NCBI GenBank assembly: GCA_045538735.1
Contig: JAZSRY010000032.1
Span: forward strand, 1 to 64,000
Length of the DNA: 64,000 nucleotides
From: SIG459 sp045538735
GTDB taxonomy: Bacteria; Bacillota; Clostridia; Oscillospirales; Oscillospiraceae
Reading direction: 5' to 3'
In this document: positions 26,336 to 35,263 of the stretch, piece after piece
Layout: the number at the start of each line of letters is the position of its first letter
Position numbering within the stretch: position 1 is the stretch's first letter
Translations under genes and position numbers: made by a program
Notes under the pieces: generated by a model
Seen by the model: the letters and a program-made list of their open reading frames with translations, nothing else
Told to the model about the DNA's origin: nothing
The model's database searches: none

Positions 26336-27490
26336 TTATTCGTACTTGCCGTCGTAGTTGGCAATAGCATCCTGCCAGATCTGGAGGATGTCGAAGACCT
26401 CGGTGTAACCCTTGTCATAGAGATCCTGGAGCATTGCATCGCCGAAGGGCTTAACGCCGTCACGCCATGCCTGCATTGCTTCGCCTTCGATGTAGCGGAT
26501 GGGATTGCCGCTTGCAGCAACCATGTCGATCCAGCTCTGGTCAGAGGTGGTCCACCACTCGTAGCTCATCTCCCAGTACTCTTCGCTGTAGTTGAGCTCT
26601 TCCATGATGATGTTCTGGAGGGTGGGATCGAGAGACTGCCAGGTGTCATAGTTGACGCAGATAGCCTTAACACCGGTGGAAGCGCCGTTTTCGAACATGT
26701 AAACGCTCTTTGCGGGCTGCAGTGCGCCGAAGATACCGATAACGTTCAGACCGTTGATCAGACCGTCAACAACACCGTTGGTGATGCAGGAATAATAATC
26801 GGGGGGAATCTGGAAAACGGGAGTTGCGCCTACGCTGCCAAGGAACTGCATGAGCTGGGGATTGTCGCAAGCCAGCTTCATACCGGCAACGGTATCGGGA
26901 GTGGAAATTTCTACATCATCAGCGAAAGCAATGGCAGTGCCCCATACGCCAACGATGAAGATGGGGTGGATGTTAACAGCGTGGAACTCAGAGAGCATGG
27001 TCTCGTTGTTGAGGATAACGTCGTTCATAACGTCAGCTGCCATGGGAAGGCTGGTGAAGCCCAGGAAGGGATAGGAAACGACCTGCTGGGTGTAGGGGAA
27101 AGCATCCTTGAAGTTGGAGAGGGTGACGTCAGAGAAGTCAGCCAGACCGGAACCAAGGCCATCCATAGAGTCGTTGGCGCTCATCAGAGAGCTGGAGAAG
27201 TAGTTGACGAAAGTGACCTTGCCGTCAGTACGCTCGGTGATGCGCTCCAGAGCTGCCAGATACTGGGGGCTCTGCTCTTCGGATGCGTTGAAGTTGAATA
27301 CCAGCTCTACTTCGGGACCGGTGTACTCGGGAGTATCAGCGGGCTCAGCGGGAGCTGCGGGCTCAGCGGGAGCAGCGGGCTCAGCGGGGGCAGCGGGCTC
27401 AGCAGGAGCTGCAGGAGCCTGATTGCCGCAGCCGGCGAACATGCTGACTACCATCAGAACTGCAAGAAGTGCGCACAGGAACTTTTTCAT
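26336..27490 (-). CDS. TRAP transporter substrate-binding lipoprotein (DctP family)
   Basis: A 384-residue extracytoplasmic solute receptor. The signal peptide ends in a lipobox (VSMFAGCG), so it is anchored outside the membrane by Cys20. Next comes a linker made of four-plus copies of AAPAEP, encoded by an 18-bp tandem repeat, then the DctP domain (VELVFNFNASEEQSPQYLAA; LGSGLADFSDVTLSNFKDAF). The usual conserved Arg contacting the carboxylate of the ligand is not obvious by eye. It captures a carboxylate, possibly a phenolic acid or flavonoid-related ligand. Last gene of the leftward operon starting at 32189. Confidence 0.92.
   Translation of the reverse strand: MKKFLCALLAVLMVVSMFAGCGNQAPAAPAEPAAPAEPAAPAEPAAPAEPADTPEYTGPEVELVFNFNASEEQSPQYLAALERITERTDGKVTFVNYFSSSLMSANDSMDGLGSGLADFSDVTLSNFKDAFPYTQQVVSYPFLGFTSLPMAADVMNDVILNNETMLSEFHAVNIHPIFIVGVWGTAIAFADDVEISTPDTVAGMKLACDNPQLMQFLGSVGATPVFQIPPDYYSCITNGVVDGLINGLNVIGIFGALQPAKSVYMFENGASTGVKAICVNYDTWQSLDPTLQNIIMEELNYSEEYWEMSYEWWTTSDQSWIDMVAASGNPIRYIEGEAMQAWRDGVKPFGDAMLQDLYDKGYTEVFDILQIWQDAIANYDGKYE
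27341..27412. repeat. 18-bp tandem repeat within the solute receptor gene
   Basis: Four near-identical units beginning GGGCTCAGCGGGAGCTGC encode the Pro-Ala-Glu linker of the receptor. The unit number may vary between strains by slippage without breaking the frame. Confidence 0.9.
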
Positions 27491-27534
27491 GTTTTGTTTC
27501 CTCCTTTTTATTTTGTATGCACTTGCTAACTTAT

Positions 27535-28836
27535 TTATGCTGCCATCATACTGGGTATGAAGGTTGCAATACTGGGGAATATGATCATCAATATAAGAAT
27601 GACCACGTCAACAGCAAGATAAGGTACAACACCCTTGAATATCTTGTCTACCGGTTCTCCCGTAACGGCAGCCATTGTGAAGCAGGTCATACCGACAGGG
27701 GGAGAGATAGATCCGATGGCCATAAGCTTTACGACGAAAGCACCCAGCCAGATGGGGTCGAAACCAACTCGCATAAGAGCGGAATAGAGAACGGGAATGG
27801 TGAGAAGCACCATGGGGGTCTCGGGCAGGAACATACCGAGAATGAAATAGAGAACGATCAGAGCGGCTGCGATGACCCACTTGGGAACTTCAAGGGAAAC
27901 GATCATGTTTGCCAGAAGCATGGGAAGACGGCTCAGGCTCATGAAGGTGACGAAAAGATAGGTGGATGCGATGAGGAAGAAGATCATGCCGCAGAGAGTG
28001 GCAGTCTCCTTAAGAGCGCGCTTGAACTTCTTAACGGTGATCTGGCGGAAGATAAATGCGATAACAATGGAGCCGAATGCGCCTATTGCGCCTGCTTCGG
28101 TGGTGGTGAAGAAGCCGGCATAAACACCGCCCATAACCAGGATGACCAGAAGCATAATGGGAATTATCTTCAGAAGGCTCTTCATCATCTGCTTAAAAGG
28201 CACCTTAGGTCCGCGGGGTCCAAGCTTGGGATTGATGGTGCACATTATGAAGATGACGACTATGTAGAGTATCATCTGAATAACACCGACACCGATACCG
28301 CTCATGAACAGCTGACCGATGGAGTTCTCGGTGATGATACCGTAGGTGATAAATGCCATACTGGGGGGAATGAGAATGCTGAGGGGGGCGCCCGCAGCAA
28401 CTGAGCCGCAGGCAAAGGCATCGTCATAGTTATTCTTCTTCATCTCAGGAAGAGCAACGCGACCCATAATAACAACGCCGACATTGGAGGAACCGGAGAT
28501 GGCGCCGAGAACACCGCAGGCAACAACGGTTGCGGAAGCGAGACCTCCCTTGAAACGGCCGACCCATGCATAGGCGGCAGCATAAAGGTCAGTGCCCATA
28601 GTGGACTCGGATATAATCATTCCCATTAAGGTAAACATGGGTATGACGGTAAAAGCGTATGTATTCAGGTTCTTGAATGCAGATGTACCGGCAGAGGTCC
28701 AGGCAACACCGGTATTCTTAAGAATAATAATACCGATAATGCTGACGAGAGCCATAGCTGCACCGACCCACATTTTGAGAGCAATAAGAACCAGCAGTAC
28801 AATTATTCCTATAAGACCTATCATCTCAGGGGACAT
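27535..28836 (-). CDS. TRAP transporter large permease (DctM family)
   Basis: A 433-residue integral membrane protein with about 12 helices. Typical DctM features are the start GLIGIIVLLVLIALKMWVGA, the AISGSSNVGVVIMGRVALPE block and APLSILIPPSMAFITYGIIT. It drives sodium- or proton-coupled uptake with the small subunit at 28836, whose stop overlaps its start. Helps classify the operon as uptake of an organic acid. Confidence 0.95.
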   Translation of the reverse strand: MSPEMIGLIGIIVLLVLIALKMWVGAAMALVSIIGIIILKNTGVAWTSAGTSAFKNLNTYAFTVIPMFTLMGMIISESTMGTDLYAAAYAWVGRFKGGLASATVVACGVLGAISGSSNVGVVIMGRVALPEMKKNNYDDAFACGSVAAGAPLSILIPPSMAFITYGIITENSIGQLFMSGIGVGVIQMILYIVVIFIMCTINPKLGPRGPKVPFKQMMKSLLKIIPIMLLVILVMGGVYAGFFTTTEAGAIGAFGSIVIAFIFRQITVKKFKRALKETATLCGMIFFLIASTYLFVTFMSLSRLPMLLANMIVSLEVPKWVIAAALIVLYFILGMFLPETPMVLLTIPVLYSALMRVGFDPIWLGAFVVKLMAIGSISPPVGMTCFTMAAVTGEPVDKIFKGVVPYLAVDVVILILMIIFPSIATFIPSMMAA

Positions 28837-29435
28837 TAGCTCTCACCTCCTGCTTTGGCTGCCTTGGCAGCCTTTTTCTTTTCGAGACGGGCGGCAATAA
28901 TGCCGGTCTGACCAAAGGCGAACAGCTCGTCGGTATCTTCAAGTGCAGCCTCCAGTTCCCAATCACCCTTGACTGCACTGATTATCTTACGGATAACCAG
29001 CAGAATACCGGTGATAGCGGCAACGCCGTAGCTCATAGCAAACACGGCAACGAAGGGCCACTGGGGAACGGGAATGTTGACATAGGAAATATTCTGCTTG
29101 AAGCTGGTCATAGTATAACCGAACTGTGCGGCAGAAAGGGCACCTATTGCCAGGGCAGCAAGGAAGACGATAATAATATCAAGGATAACCTGAGCCTTGG
29201 CGCTGAGCTTGGAGGTGAGGATATTAACCTTAACCTGTCTGTTCGCAAGAACAGATGCGCCAAAAGAGCTCATATTAAGCAGAAGCAGAATCTGTGCCCA
29301 CTCGGTACCGCCGATGATGGATCGATTGAAGAAAGTGCGGTAGCACACCTCAGCCACCATGAGCAGCATCATTGCGGAGACGAAAATCATACACAGCACC
29401 GTGAAAACACGGCACAGTCCACGAATTACTTTCAT
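28836..29435 (-). CDS. TRAP transporter small permease (DctQ family)
   Basis: A 199-residue protein with four membrane helices, including the DctQ-type segment GGTEWAQILLLLNMSSFGAS and helix three after ANRQVKVNILTSKLSAKAQV. The cytoplasmic C-terminus is extended by a Lys/Ala-rich tail (KKKAAKAAKAGG), longer than usual. It lies 42 bases after the flavoprotein gene at 29478. Confidence 0.92.
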   Translation of the reverse strand: MKVIRGLCRVFTVLCMIFVSAMMLLMVAEVCYRTFFNRSIIGGTEWAQILLLLNMSSFGASVLANRQVKVNILTSKLSAKAQVILDIIIVFLAALAIGALSAAQFGYTMTSFKQNISYVNIPVPQWPFVAVFAMSYGVAAITGILLVIRKIISAVKGDWELEAALEDTDELFAFGQTGIIAARLEKKKAAKAAKAGGES

Positions 29436-29477
29436 GGAATTCTCCTTTCTATACTTTCTTTGCCTTCTATTTTAATT

Positions 29478-31928
29478 TTATTCTTCAAACTCAGCATGGA
29501 ATTCCTCATAAAGCTTGGGGAGTATTGCTGCAAGATGGGTGAATTCCTTTATGTTATGAGTAAGGAGAGCCTTTACAGGTGCCAGAGGCAGCTTGATTCC
29601 GTCAGGCAGGGTCTTGACGGGCTTACCGCCGATAGCGCTGTAACCTATCCAGAAACGGCTTCTAAGCTCGCATCCGCCTTCAACGGGACGGATGAAGTGG
29701 ACCATGATGGTGGGGCTCTTCTCGTTGCCTGCACAAACGATGGTACCCTTAAAATCCTTCAGTTTTTCAGGGTCAAAGCCAACATCAACAGGATTGCGGA
29801 AGTTTATGAGAACGGGCTGGGGACCGTTGCCGACATCCTCGAAAACGTCGTGTACGGTGTCCCAATAGCGCTCTTTCATGCTCAGAGACTTATCCAGCAC
29901 CTTATCCATGTTGCGGGTCTGGCAGGAATAGTGCTGCTGAGGATTCCAGATTTTATAACGCATAGGAGCCACGCCGTGCCATGCAAACCACCAGTCGAAC
30001 ATCTCGGGAGTTACACCGGGCATCTGAGTGATGTTGGCAAGGACGCCTGTGCCGTCGGGCAGGTTGCAGTAGCCGAGCTCCATATCAAGATAGCCCTCGT
30101 CAAAGAGCTTGTTCATATCCTGAATTGCGTGAGCCTTGGACTGGTCAAAGGGCAGCTGAACCGCTGCATACTTTGCGGGGTCAGCTTCCACCATGGGAAG
30201 CTCGAAATATTTATAAAGAGGAGAGTTTATTTCCTCTTCGGTTACGGGTACTCTCTTCAGGACGGTATCCTTGGGCTTGATAGGCCAGCGCTCAACGGGA
30301 ACATCCTCGGTGGTGAAGCTCATCTCGCCGTCAACATTCTGGGCAATTATCCACTTGAGCCAGTTCTCGTTATCCTGCTTGGGAAAATCCTCGCGGAGGA
30401 ACCAGCCGCGGGACTCCTTGCGGAGGAGAGATGCTCTGTAATGGAGCTCTGCGGAGAGAACCATTGCCTCTGCCTCATGACAGCTAAGCAGCTCGTGGAA
30501 ATCATCGGCTTTCAGGCTCTTACTGAGCTCCTTTGCCTTTTCAACAATGGCCAGAGCCTTATTTATGCGCTCCTCATTCATAACAACGGAGAGCTCAACG
30601 GGACCCATTGCGTCCTGGACAAGGTCGATAACATCTTCGGGGGCACAACCCTCAGCACGATTGAGAGGAGCATAAATGCGCTCAATGCACTCAGCAATCT
30701 GCTCTTCGGAGGGAGGAGGTGCGGGGCGCTTGGGAGCAGCGGCAACCGCCTCTGCGCAAACAACAGCGGCAAACACTGCGTTCAGTATGCCGGAGCCGCG
30801 GTTGCGTCCCGGAGGTGCGGGAACTGCGCCTGCGATGCCGGAGCCGGAATAGCTGATATCGCCGATTGCGTAAAGTCCGTTGATGGAGGTGCGCATATCG
30901 GGGTCAACATACACGGGAGACTGTTCGCCTATGAAGAGGGGGCAAACCTCCATATCCTTATCAACGGCGTTTGCATTCTCATCGTTGAGGACATGGAACT
31001 TGCGTCCGTAGGGACGGCCCCACATACGGTCCTGAGTGCGGTTTCTGGCTCTGTCTTCGCCAAAGTCCAGATGGACGGGGCCGTTGCCTTCGTTCATCTG
31101 CCTGAGCCATTCCTGGATTGCATTGCTGTTAATGTCGCTTTCGCGATGATCGCGGAAGTTGCGGGTGATGAACTCTCCCTTTGCATTATACATAAAGTTT
31201 TCGCCAAATACAATCTCGTTATGGCTGTTAACTTTAACAAGCTGTGCAAAATTTCCGAATTCCACGTTTCTCAGCTTAGCACCGGCCCGGTATGCGGCAG
31301 CAATGCCATCGCCTCTGCCGTTGCTCCACATGGAAGCAAGGCGGTAGTTCTGGCTGCCGGTTGCAAGGATAACGCTGTTTGCGGAAATTACATAGCAAGT
31401 GCCGTCAAGGATGCTGTAAGCCACTGCGCCGGTAACTCTGCCATCGGTGGCAAGGATATCGGACATGGTGGTCTTGTCCATAATGCGTACGCCCATCTTT
31501 TCGGCGGTGCGTCTTATTCTCAGGGTGATGTCAAGGTCAACGCATATCATTGCGGTCATGGGACCGGTGGGGATAATGCGGGGCTCGCCGTTTTCTTCGC
31601 GGGGGATGACAGTGCCCCACTCTATCAGCTTTTCCAGAAGATGGGGGTTCATCTGAACATACTTCATCATAAGGTCCTGATGACCCAGGAAGCAGCCAAC
31701 CTCATTTACATGGAAGGCAAGGAAGTCCTCGCTCTTGACCTTCTGAGGGTCAAAATACTGAAGAACGCCGCCGCCCTTATTTGCTTTTCCGCCAAAGCCT
31801 GCGGTCTGCTTTTCAATAATGAGTACATCTGCCTCGGGCCACTTCTCTTTGATGGAAACAGCATTGGCAAGACCGCCTATGCCGCCGCCGACTACGAGAA
31901 CATCACATTTAATGTCGGTACGATTCAT
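29478..31928 (-). CDS. Fusion: fumarate-reductase-type flavoprotein + phloretin/DAPG hydrolase-like domain, copy A
   Basis: An 816-residue protein. Residues 1-~560 are an FAD_binding_2 flavoprotein (CDVLVVGGGIGGLANAVSI; VILATGSQNYR; INGLYAIGDISYSGSGIAGA; PPGRNRGSGI) with the overall look of an AprA/fumarate-reductase subunit. Residues ~585-816 resemble phloretin hydrolase/PhlG: GYLDMELGYCNLPDGTG, MPGVTPEMFDWWFAWHG, RYKIWNPQQHY and VHFIRPVEGGCELRSRF, with several His suited to the family's zinc site. Hydrolases of this family cleave acyl-phloroglucinols by retro-Claisen chemistry. I infer sequential C=C reduction and C-C hydrolysis. Cytoplasmic. The ferredoxin 15 bases upstream probably supplies electrons; a TRAP transporter follows. 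Confidence 0.75.
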   Translation of the reverse strand: MNRTDIKCDVLVVGGGIGGLANAVSIKEKWPEADVLIIEKQTAGFGGKANKGGGVLQYFDPQKVKSEDFLAFHVNEVGCFLGHQDLMMKYVQMNPHLLEKLIEWGTVIPREENGEPRIIPTGPMTAMICVDLDITLRIRRTAEKMGVRIMDKTTMSDILATDGRVTGAVAYSILDGTCYVISANSVILATGSQNYRLASMWSNGRGDGIAAAYRAGAKLRNVEFGNFAQLVKVNSHNEIVFGENFMYNAKGEFITRNFRDHRESDINSNAIQEWLRQMNEGNGPVHLDFGEDRARNRTQDRMWGRPYGRKFHVLNDENANAVDKDMEVCPLFIGEQSPVYVDPDMRTSINGLYAIGDISYSGSGIAGAVPAPPGRNRGSGILNAVFAAVVCAEAVAAAPKRPAPPPSEEQIAECIERIYAPLNRAEGCAPEDVIDLVQDAMGPVELSVVMNEERINKALAIVEKAKELSKSLKADDFHELLSCHEAEAMVLSAELHYRASLLRKESRGWFLREDFPKQDNENWLKWIIAQNVDGEMSFTTEDVPVERWPIKPKDTVLKRVPVTEEEINSPLYKYFELPMVEADPAKYAAVQLPFDQSKAHAIQDMNKLFDEGYLDMELGYCNLPDGTGVLANITQMPGVTPEMFDWWFAWHGVAPMRYKIWNPQQHYSCQTRNMDKVLDKSLSMKERYWDTVHDVFEDVGNGPQPVLINFRNPVDVGFDPEKLKDFKGTIVCAGNEKSPTIMVHFIRPVEGGCELRSRFWIGYSAIGGKPVKTLPDGIKLPLAPVKALLTHNIKEFTHLAAILPKLYEEFHAEFEE

Positions 31929-31943
31929 TTCGCTGCCCTCCCC

Positions 31944-32189
31944 TTATCTGTACTGCTCATAGGACTGACGCAGGCTCTCGCTCTTATAATCGGGGATAAC
32001 CTTGATGGCGTCCTTTGCGCAGACGCTCTGGCAATAGAAGCAGTGCTCGCAGTCCTTAACGTATTTGAAAAGAGGTCTTCTTGCTTCGGCATCCCAGCGG
32101 ATGACATCGACAAAGCAAGCCTTATAGCACAGGCCGCAGCCTACGCACTTTTCAGGGGAAAACTCAATGACATGCTTGGTTCTGATCAT
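31944..32189 (-). CDS. 2x[4Fe-4S] ferredoxin partner of flavoprotein A
   Basis: An 81-residue ferredoxin with KCVGCGLCYKACFVDVIRW and DCEHCFYCQSVCAKDAIKV. The spacing of the two motifs (~30 residues apart with PLFKYVKD between) resembles the adenylylsulfate reductase beta subunit's cluster domain rather than a standard clostridial ferredoxin. GGAGG lies 7 bases before the ATG. First gene of the operon that continues through flavoprotein A and the TRAP genes. Confidence 0.9.
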   Translation of the reverse strand: MIRTKHVIEFSPEKCVGCGLCYKACFVDVIRWDAEARRPLFKYVKDCEHCFYCQSVCAKDAIKVIPDYKSESLRQSYEQYR

Positions 32190-32287
32190 TTTATTCCTCC
32201 AAATAGTATATACATTATTCTTACATCCCCTTTAGCGGGAACATATTCGGGTACAATTATATAAATACATTTTATGTGCAATGCTCC

Positions 32288-32367
32288 CATATTTGTAGGC
32301 CTTAAATGCTTTCATCAATGTAAAAAAACATACACACCCTTCCCTGATATATCACATTTTTGTTACA
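32288..32367 (-). promoter_or_regulatory. 40-bp conserved upstream element, copy 2, plus shared TTTTTGTTACA site
   Basis: On the minus strand 32288-32327 reads TTTTTTACATTGATGAAAGC then ATTTAAGGCCTACAAATATG, the partner of the element at 24068. On the plus strand 32354-32367 reads ACATTTTTGTTACA, identical to a site in the LysR intergenic region at 25103. A TATAAT -10 candidate for the leftward operon is at 32256-32261. This places the flavoprotein A/TRAP operon in the same likely regulon as the 23.9 kb operon. Confidence 0.6.
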
Positions 32368-32393
32368 TCCCAAAGCTGCGCTCTTCGAAAAAC

Positions 32394-32427
32394 AAAAAAC
32401 AGACTCCCGAATGGGAGTCTGTTTTTT
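32394..32427 (-). terminator. Terminator of the phloroglucinol-type operon
   Basis: A 15-bp stem AAAAAACAGACTCCC / GGGAGTCTGTTTTTT with a GAAT loop, after the stop at 32448. Confidence 0.93.
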
Positions 32428-32447
32428 GTTTATGTTTAGTTTTCGGC

Positions 32448-34898
32448 TTATTCGAAGTCAGCGTGGTACTCTTCGTAAATGCTGGGCAGGATAGCTGCCA
32501 GGTTTGCGAATTCCTTGATGTTGTGAGCAAGGAGAGCCTGTACGGGGATGAGGGGGAACTGTACGCCGTCGGGGAGAACCTTGACGGGCTTGCCGCCGAT
32601 GATGCTATAGCCGAACCAGAAGCGGGTACGCAGCTCGCAGCCGCCCTCAACGGGACGGAGGAAGTGGCACATGATAACAGGAGCATACTCGTTGCCTGCG
32701 CAAACGATGGTGCCCTTGAAATCCTTCAGCTTCTCGGGATCGAAACCGATGTCAGCGGGGTTGCGGAAGTTGATCTGGATATGCTCCTTACCAAGGCCGC
32801 AGTTCTCATCGACATCATGAATGGTATCCCAGTAACGTTCCTTCATGCTCAGGGACTTATCGAGAGCCTTGTCACGGTTGCGGGTACGTGCGAAGTAGTG
32901 ATCCTCGCGGTCCCAAACCTTGTATCTGATGTCCTCAAGGCCATGCCATGCGAACCAGAAGTCGAACATCTCGGGGGTAACGCCGGGCATCTCAGTGAGG
33001 TTTGCCAGGGTTGCGCCGCCATCGGGCAGCTGGCAGAAGCCGATTTCCATGTCCATATAACCCTCGTCAAAGAGCTTGTTCAGGTCATAGGGATGCTGTG
33101 CCTTGGTGCCGTCCTTGGGCTCGCCAACATGCATGAACTTCATGGGGTTGGGAGGAGTCATCTCTCTGAGATAGTACTTCTTGTAAAGGTCAGTCTCCTT
33201 CTCTTCCTCGGTTACGGGAACGAGACCGGTGATGAGCTCTTCCTTGGTGATGAACCAATCCTCGGTGGGCAGCTCTTCGGTGCTCAGCTCGATCTTGCCG
33301 TCAACATACTTGGCATCGATCCACTTGAACCACTCAGCGTTGTCCATCTCGGGATAGTCCTCACGGAGGAACCAGCCGCGGGATTCCTTACGCATGTCGG
33401 AAGCCAGATAGTGGAGCTCTGCAGAGGTAACGATTGCTTCTGCCTCAAGGCACTTCATAGCCTCGTGGTAGTCGCCTGCAGCCATCTCGGGCAGCATTGC
33501 CTTTGCCTGCTGAACCAGTTCCATAGCCTTTGCCATGCGGTCAGCATGCATGATAACGGACTGCTCAACAGGAGCCATAGCGTGCTGAATAACCTCGATA
33601 ACAGCTTCGGGCTTGATGCCGTTTTCCTTGGCAAGAGGAGCCTCTACGCGTGCGATAGCATTTTCAATCTGCTTGCCGCAGAGGGGCTTGAACTCGCCGC
33701 TGTAGTCGCAAGCGGCAGCGTTGCGTGCAGCAACAAGACCTGCGAAGACGGCGTTGAGGATACCGGAACCGCGGTTGCGTCCCGGAGGTGCGGGAACAGC
33801 GCCTGCAAGGCCGGAGCCGCAGTAGCTGCAGTCGCCGACAGCATAGAGACCGTCGAGAGTAGCTCTGTACTCGCGGTCGACCTTCATGGGAGACTGCTCA
33901 CCGATGAGCATGGGGCAAACTTCCAGATCGGTATCGACGGTAGCGCCGGTCTCATCGTTCAGGACGCGGAACTTCTTGCCGTAGGGACGGTCCCAGAGAA
34001 GCTCGAGGTTGACCTGAGGCTCATCGCCGAAGTCGAGATGAACAGGACCGTTGCCGGTGGTGTTCTGGATGTACCACTCGCGGATAGCCTTGGAGGAGAT
34101 GTCGGTCTCTCTGTGCTGGCAGAAGTTCTTGGTGATGTGCTCACCCTTTGCGTTGTACATGTAGTTCTCACCGAAGACCACTTCGTTGTGGCTTCTGATG
34201 CGAACGAGCTGTGCGAAGTTGCCGAACTCGGTGTTGCGGAGCTCAGCGCCTGCACGGAAGGCTGCAATGTAACCATCGCCACGGCCGTTGGACCACATGG
34301 AGCCAACGCGGTAGTTCTGGCTGCCGGTTGCAAGGATAATCTTCTTGGCTGCGATTACGGAGTACTCACCGTCGAGAACGGAGAATGCAACAGCACCGGT
34401 AACGGTGTTGCCCTCGGTGAGGAGGTCGGTGAAGACGGTCTTGTCCATGAAACGGACGCCCAGCTTCTCTGCGCGACGGCGAACCTTGAGGGTAATGTCA
34501 AGGTCGATGCAGATCATAGCGGTGAACGGGCCGGTGGGGATAACGCGATAGCCGCCATCCTCAGCTCTGGGCATAACAACGCCCCAGCTGTCCAGCTTCT
34601 CGAGCATCTCGCCGCTCATGGAGACATACTTCTTCATGAGGGGCTGGTCGGTGAAGAGACCACCGATTTCGTGGGTGTGGAAACCAACGAAGAGCTCGGG
34701 ATCTACGCGGTTAAGATCGAAATACTGGAGAACACCGCCGCCGCGGTTTGCCTTGCCTGCATAGCCGGCAAAGTTCTTTTCCAGAACGAGAACATCGAGT
34801 TCGGGATTGACTTCCTTGATCTCGGTTGCTGCGGTCAGACCGCCGATACCGCCGCCAAGGACCAGTACATCACACTGAAGAGACTTGTATTCTTTCAT
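32448..34898 (-). CDS. Fusion: fumarate-reductase-type flavoprotein + phloretin/DAPG hydrolase-like domain, copy B
   Basis: An 816-residue paralogue of 29478 with the same two-part layout: FAD motif CDVLVLGGGIGGLTAATEI, LATGSQNYRVGSMWSNGRGD and PPGRNRGSGI, then the hydrolase-like part with GYMDMEIGFCQLPDGG, MPGVTPEMFDFWFAWHGLED, YKVWDREDHYFA and CHFLRPVEGGCELRTRFWFG. The equal length and full-length similarity show the fusion predates the duplication. This copy is last in the operon containing the BKACE, cyclase and SDR genes, so it likely delivers phloroglucinol-type product to them. Cytoplasmic; no signal peptide. The family call for the C-terminal part is from motif memory. Confidence 0.75.
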   Translation of the reverse strand: MKEYKSLQCDVLVLGGGIGGLTAATEIKEVNPELDVLVLEKNFAGYAGKANRGGGVLQYFDLNRVDPELFVGFHTHEIGGLFTDQPLMKKYVSMSGEMLEKLDSWGVVMPRAEDGGYRVIPTGPFTAMICIDLDITLKVRRRAEKLGVRFMDKTVFTDLLTEGNTVTGAVAFSVLDGEYSVIAAKKIILATGSQNYRVGSMWSNGRGDGYIAAFRAGAELRNTEFGNFAQLVRIRSHNEVVFGENYMYNAKGEHITKNFCQHRETDISSKAIREWYIQNTTGNGPVHLDFGDEPQVNLELLWDRPYGKKFRVLNDETGATVDTDLEVCPMLIGEQSPMKVDREYRATLDGLYAVGDCSYCGSGLAGAVPAPPGRNRGSGILNAVFAGLVAARNAAACDYSGEFKPLCGKQIENAIARVEAPLAKENGIKPEAVIEVIQHAMAPVEQSVIMHADRMAKAMELVQQAKAMLPEMAAGDYHEAMKCLEAEAIVTSAELHYLASDMRKESRGWFLREDYPEMDNAEWFKWIDAKYVDGKIELSTEELPTEDWFITKEELITGLVPVTEEEKETDLYKKYYLREMTPPNPMKFMHVGEPKDGTKAQHPYDLNKLFDEGYMDMEIGFCQLPDGGATLANLTEMPGVTPEMFDFWFAWHGLEDIRYKVWDREDHYFARTRNRDKALDKSLSMKERYWDTIHDVDENCGLGKEHIQINFRNPADIGFDPEKLKDFKGTIVCAGNEYAPVIMCHFLRPVEGGCELRTRFWFGYSIIGGKPVKVLPDGVQFPLIPVQALLAHNIKEFANLAAILPSIYEEYHADFE

Positions 34899-34908
34899 CT
34901 TTTACACC

Positions 34909-35154
34909 TCACTTGTACTGCTCGAAGGACTGCATCAGATGCTCGCTTGCATAGTTGGGAACGACCTTGATGGCGTCCTTCTTGCAGACGAACTCGCAAT
35001 AGAAGCAATGCTCGCAGTCTTCAACATACTTGATAACGGGCTTTCTGTTTTCCTTATCCCAGCGAATTACATCGACGAAGCAAGCCTTGTAGCAAAGCTG
35101 GCAGCCAACGCATTTCTCGGGGAAAAAATCAATGCGATGATTAGTGTTGATCAT
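34909..35154 (-). CDS. 2x[4Fe-4S] ferredoxin partner of flavoprotein B
   Basis: An 81-residue paralogue of the ferredoxin at 31944 (KCVGCQLCYKACFVDVIRWD; DCEHCFYCEFVCKKDAIKVV). The ATG at 35154 aligns its start with the paralogue; GGAGG lies 11 bases upstream, and an in-frame TTG at 35172 is possible but less likely. It is 10 bases ahead of flavoprotein B. Confidence 0.9.
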   Translation of the reverse strand: MINTNHRIDFFPEKCVGCQLCYKACFVDVIRWDKENRKPVIKYVEDCEHCFYCEFVCKKDAIKVVPNYASEHLMQSFEQYK

Positions 35155-35225
35155 AGTTGACTCAACCTCCAAGTGTAAGAATAGATTAATTGGGGGGGAT
35201 TCGCATTTTTATCTTTTCCCGGCTA

Positions 35226-35251
35226 TTGCCCTCCCCTTTTGAGGAGGGCAA
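35226..35251. other. Intercistronic hairpin
   Basis: Stem TTGCCCTCC / GGAGGGCAA (35226-35234, 35243-35251) in the 109-base gap between the CoA-transferase B subunit and the ferredoxin. No T-run follows directly on the transcribed strand, so partial termination or RNA processing is more likely than a full stop. Confidence 0.5.
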
Positions 35252-35263
35252 AGTCGCTCAGGT

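Noticed and set aside
27341..27412. CRISPR-like repeat array
   Set aside because: Units are contiguous 18-mers without spacers and encode an in-frame Pro-Ala-Glu linker.
29478..34898. Identity as dissimilatory adenylylsulfate reductase (AprA)
   Set aside because: The N-terminal flavoprotein part and small Fe-S partner look similar, but the C-terminal ~230 residues are of another family, and no sulfate-activation genes are present.
29460..34970. Very long plus-strand ORFs (934 and 898 residues) opposite the two fusion flavoproteins
   Set aside because: They are mirror frames of GC-rich, codon-biased genes on the minus strand; the proteins show no family motifs and lack ribosome sites, while the minus-strand genes have clear FAD and hydrolase motifs.
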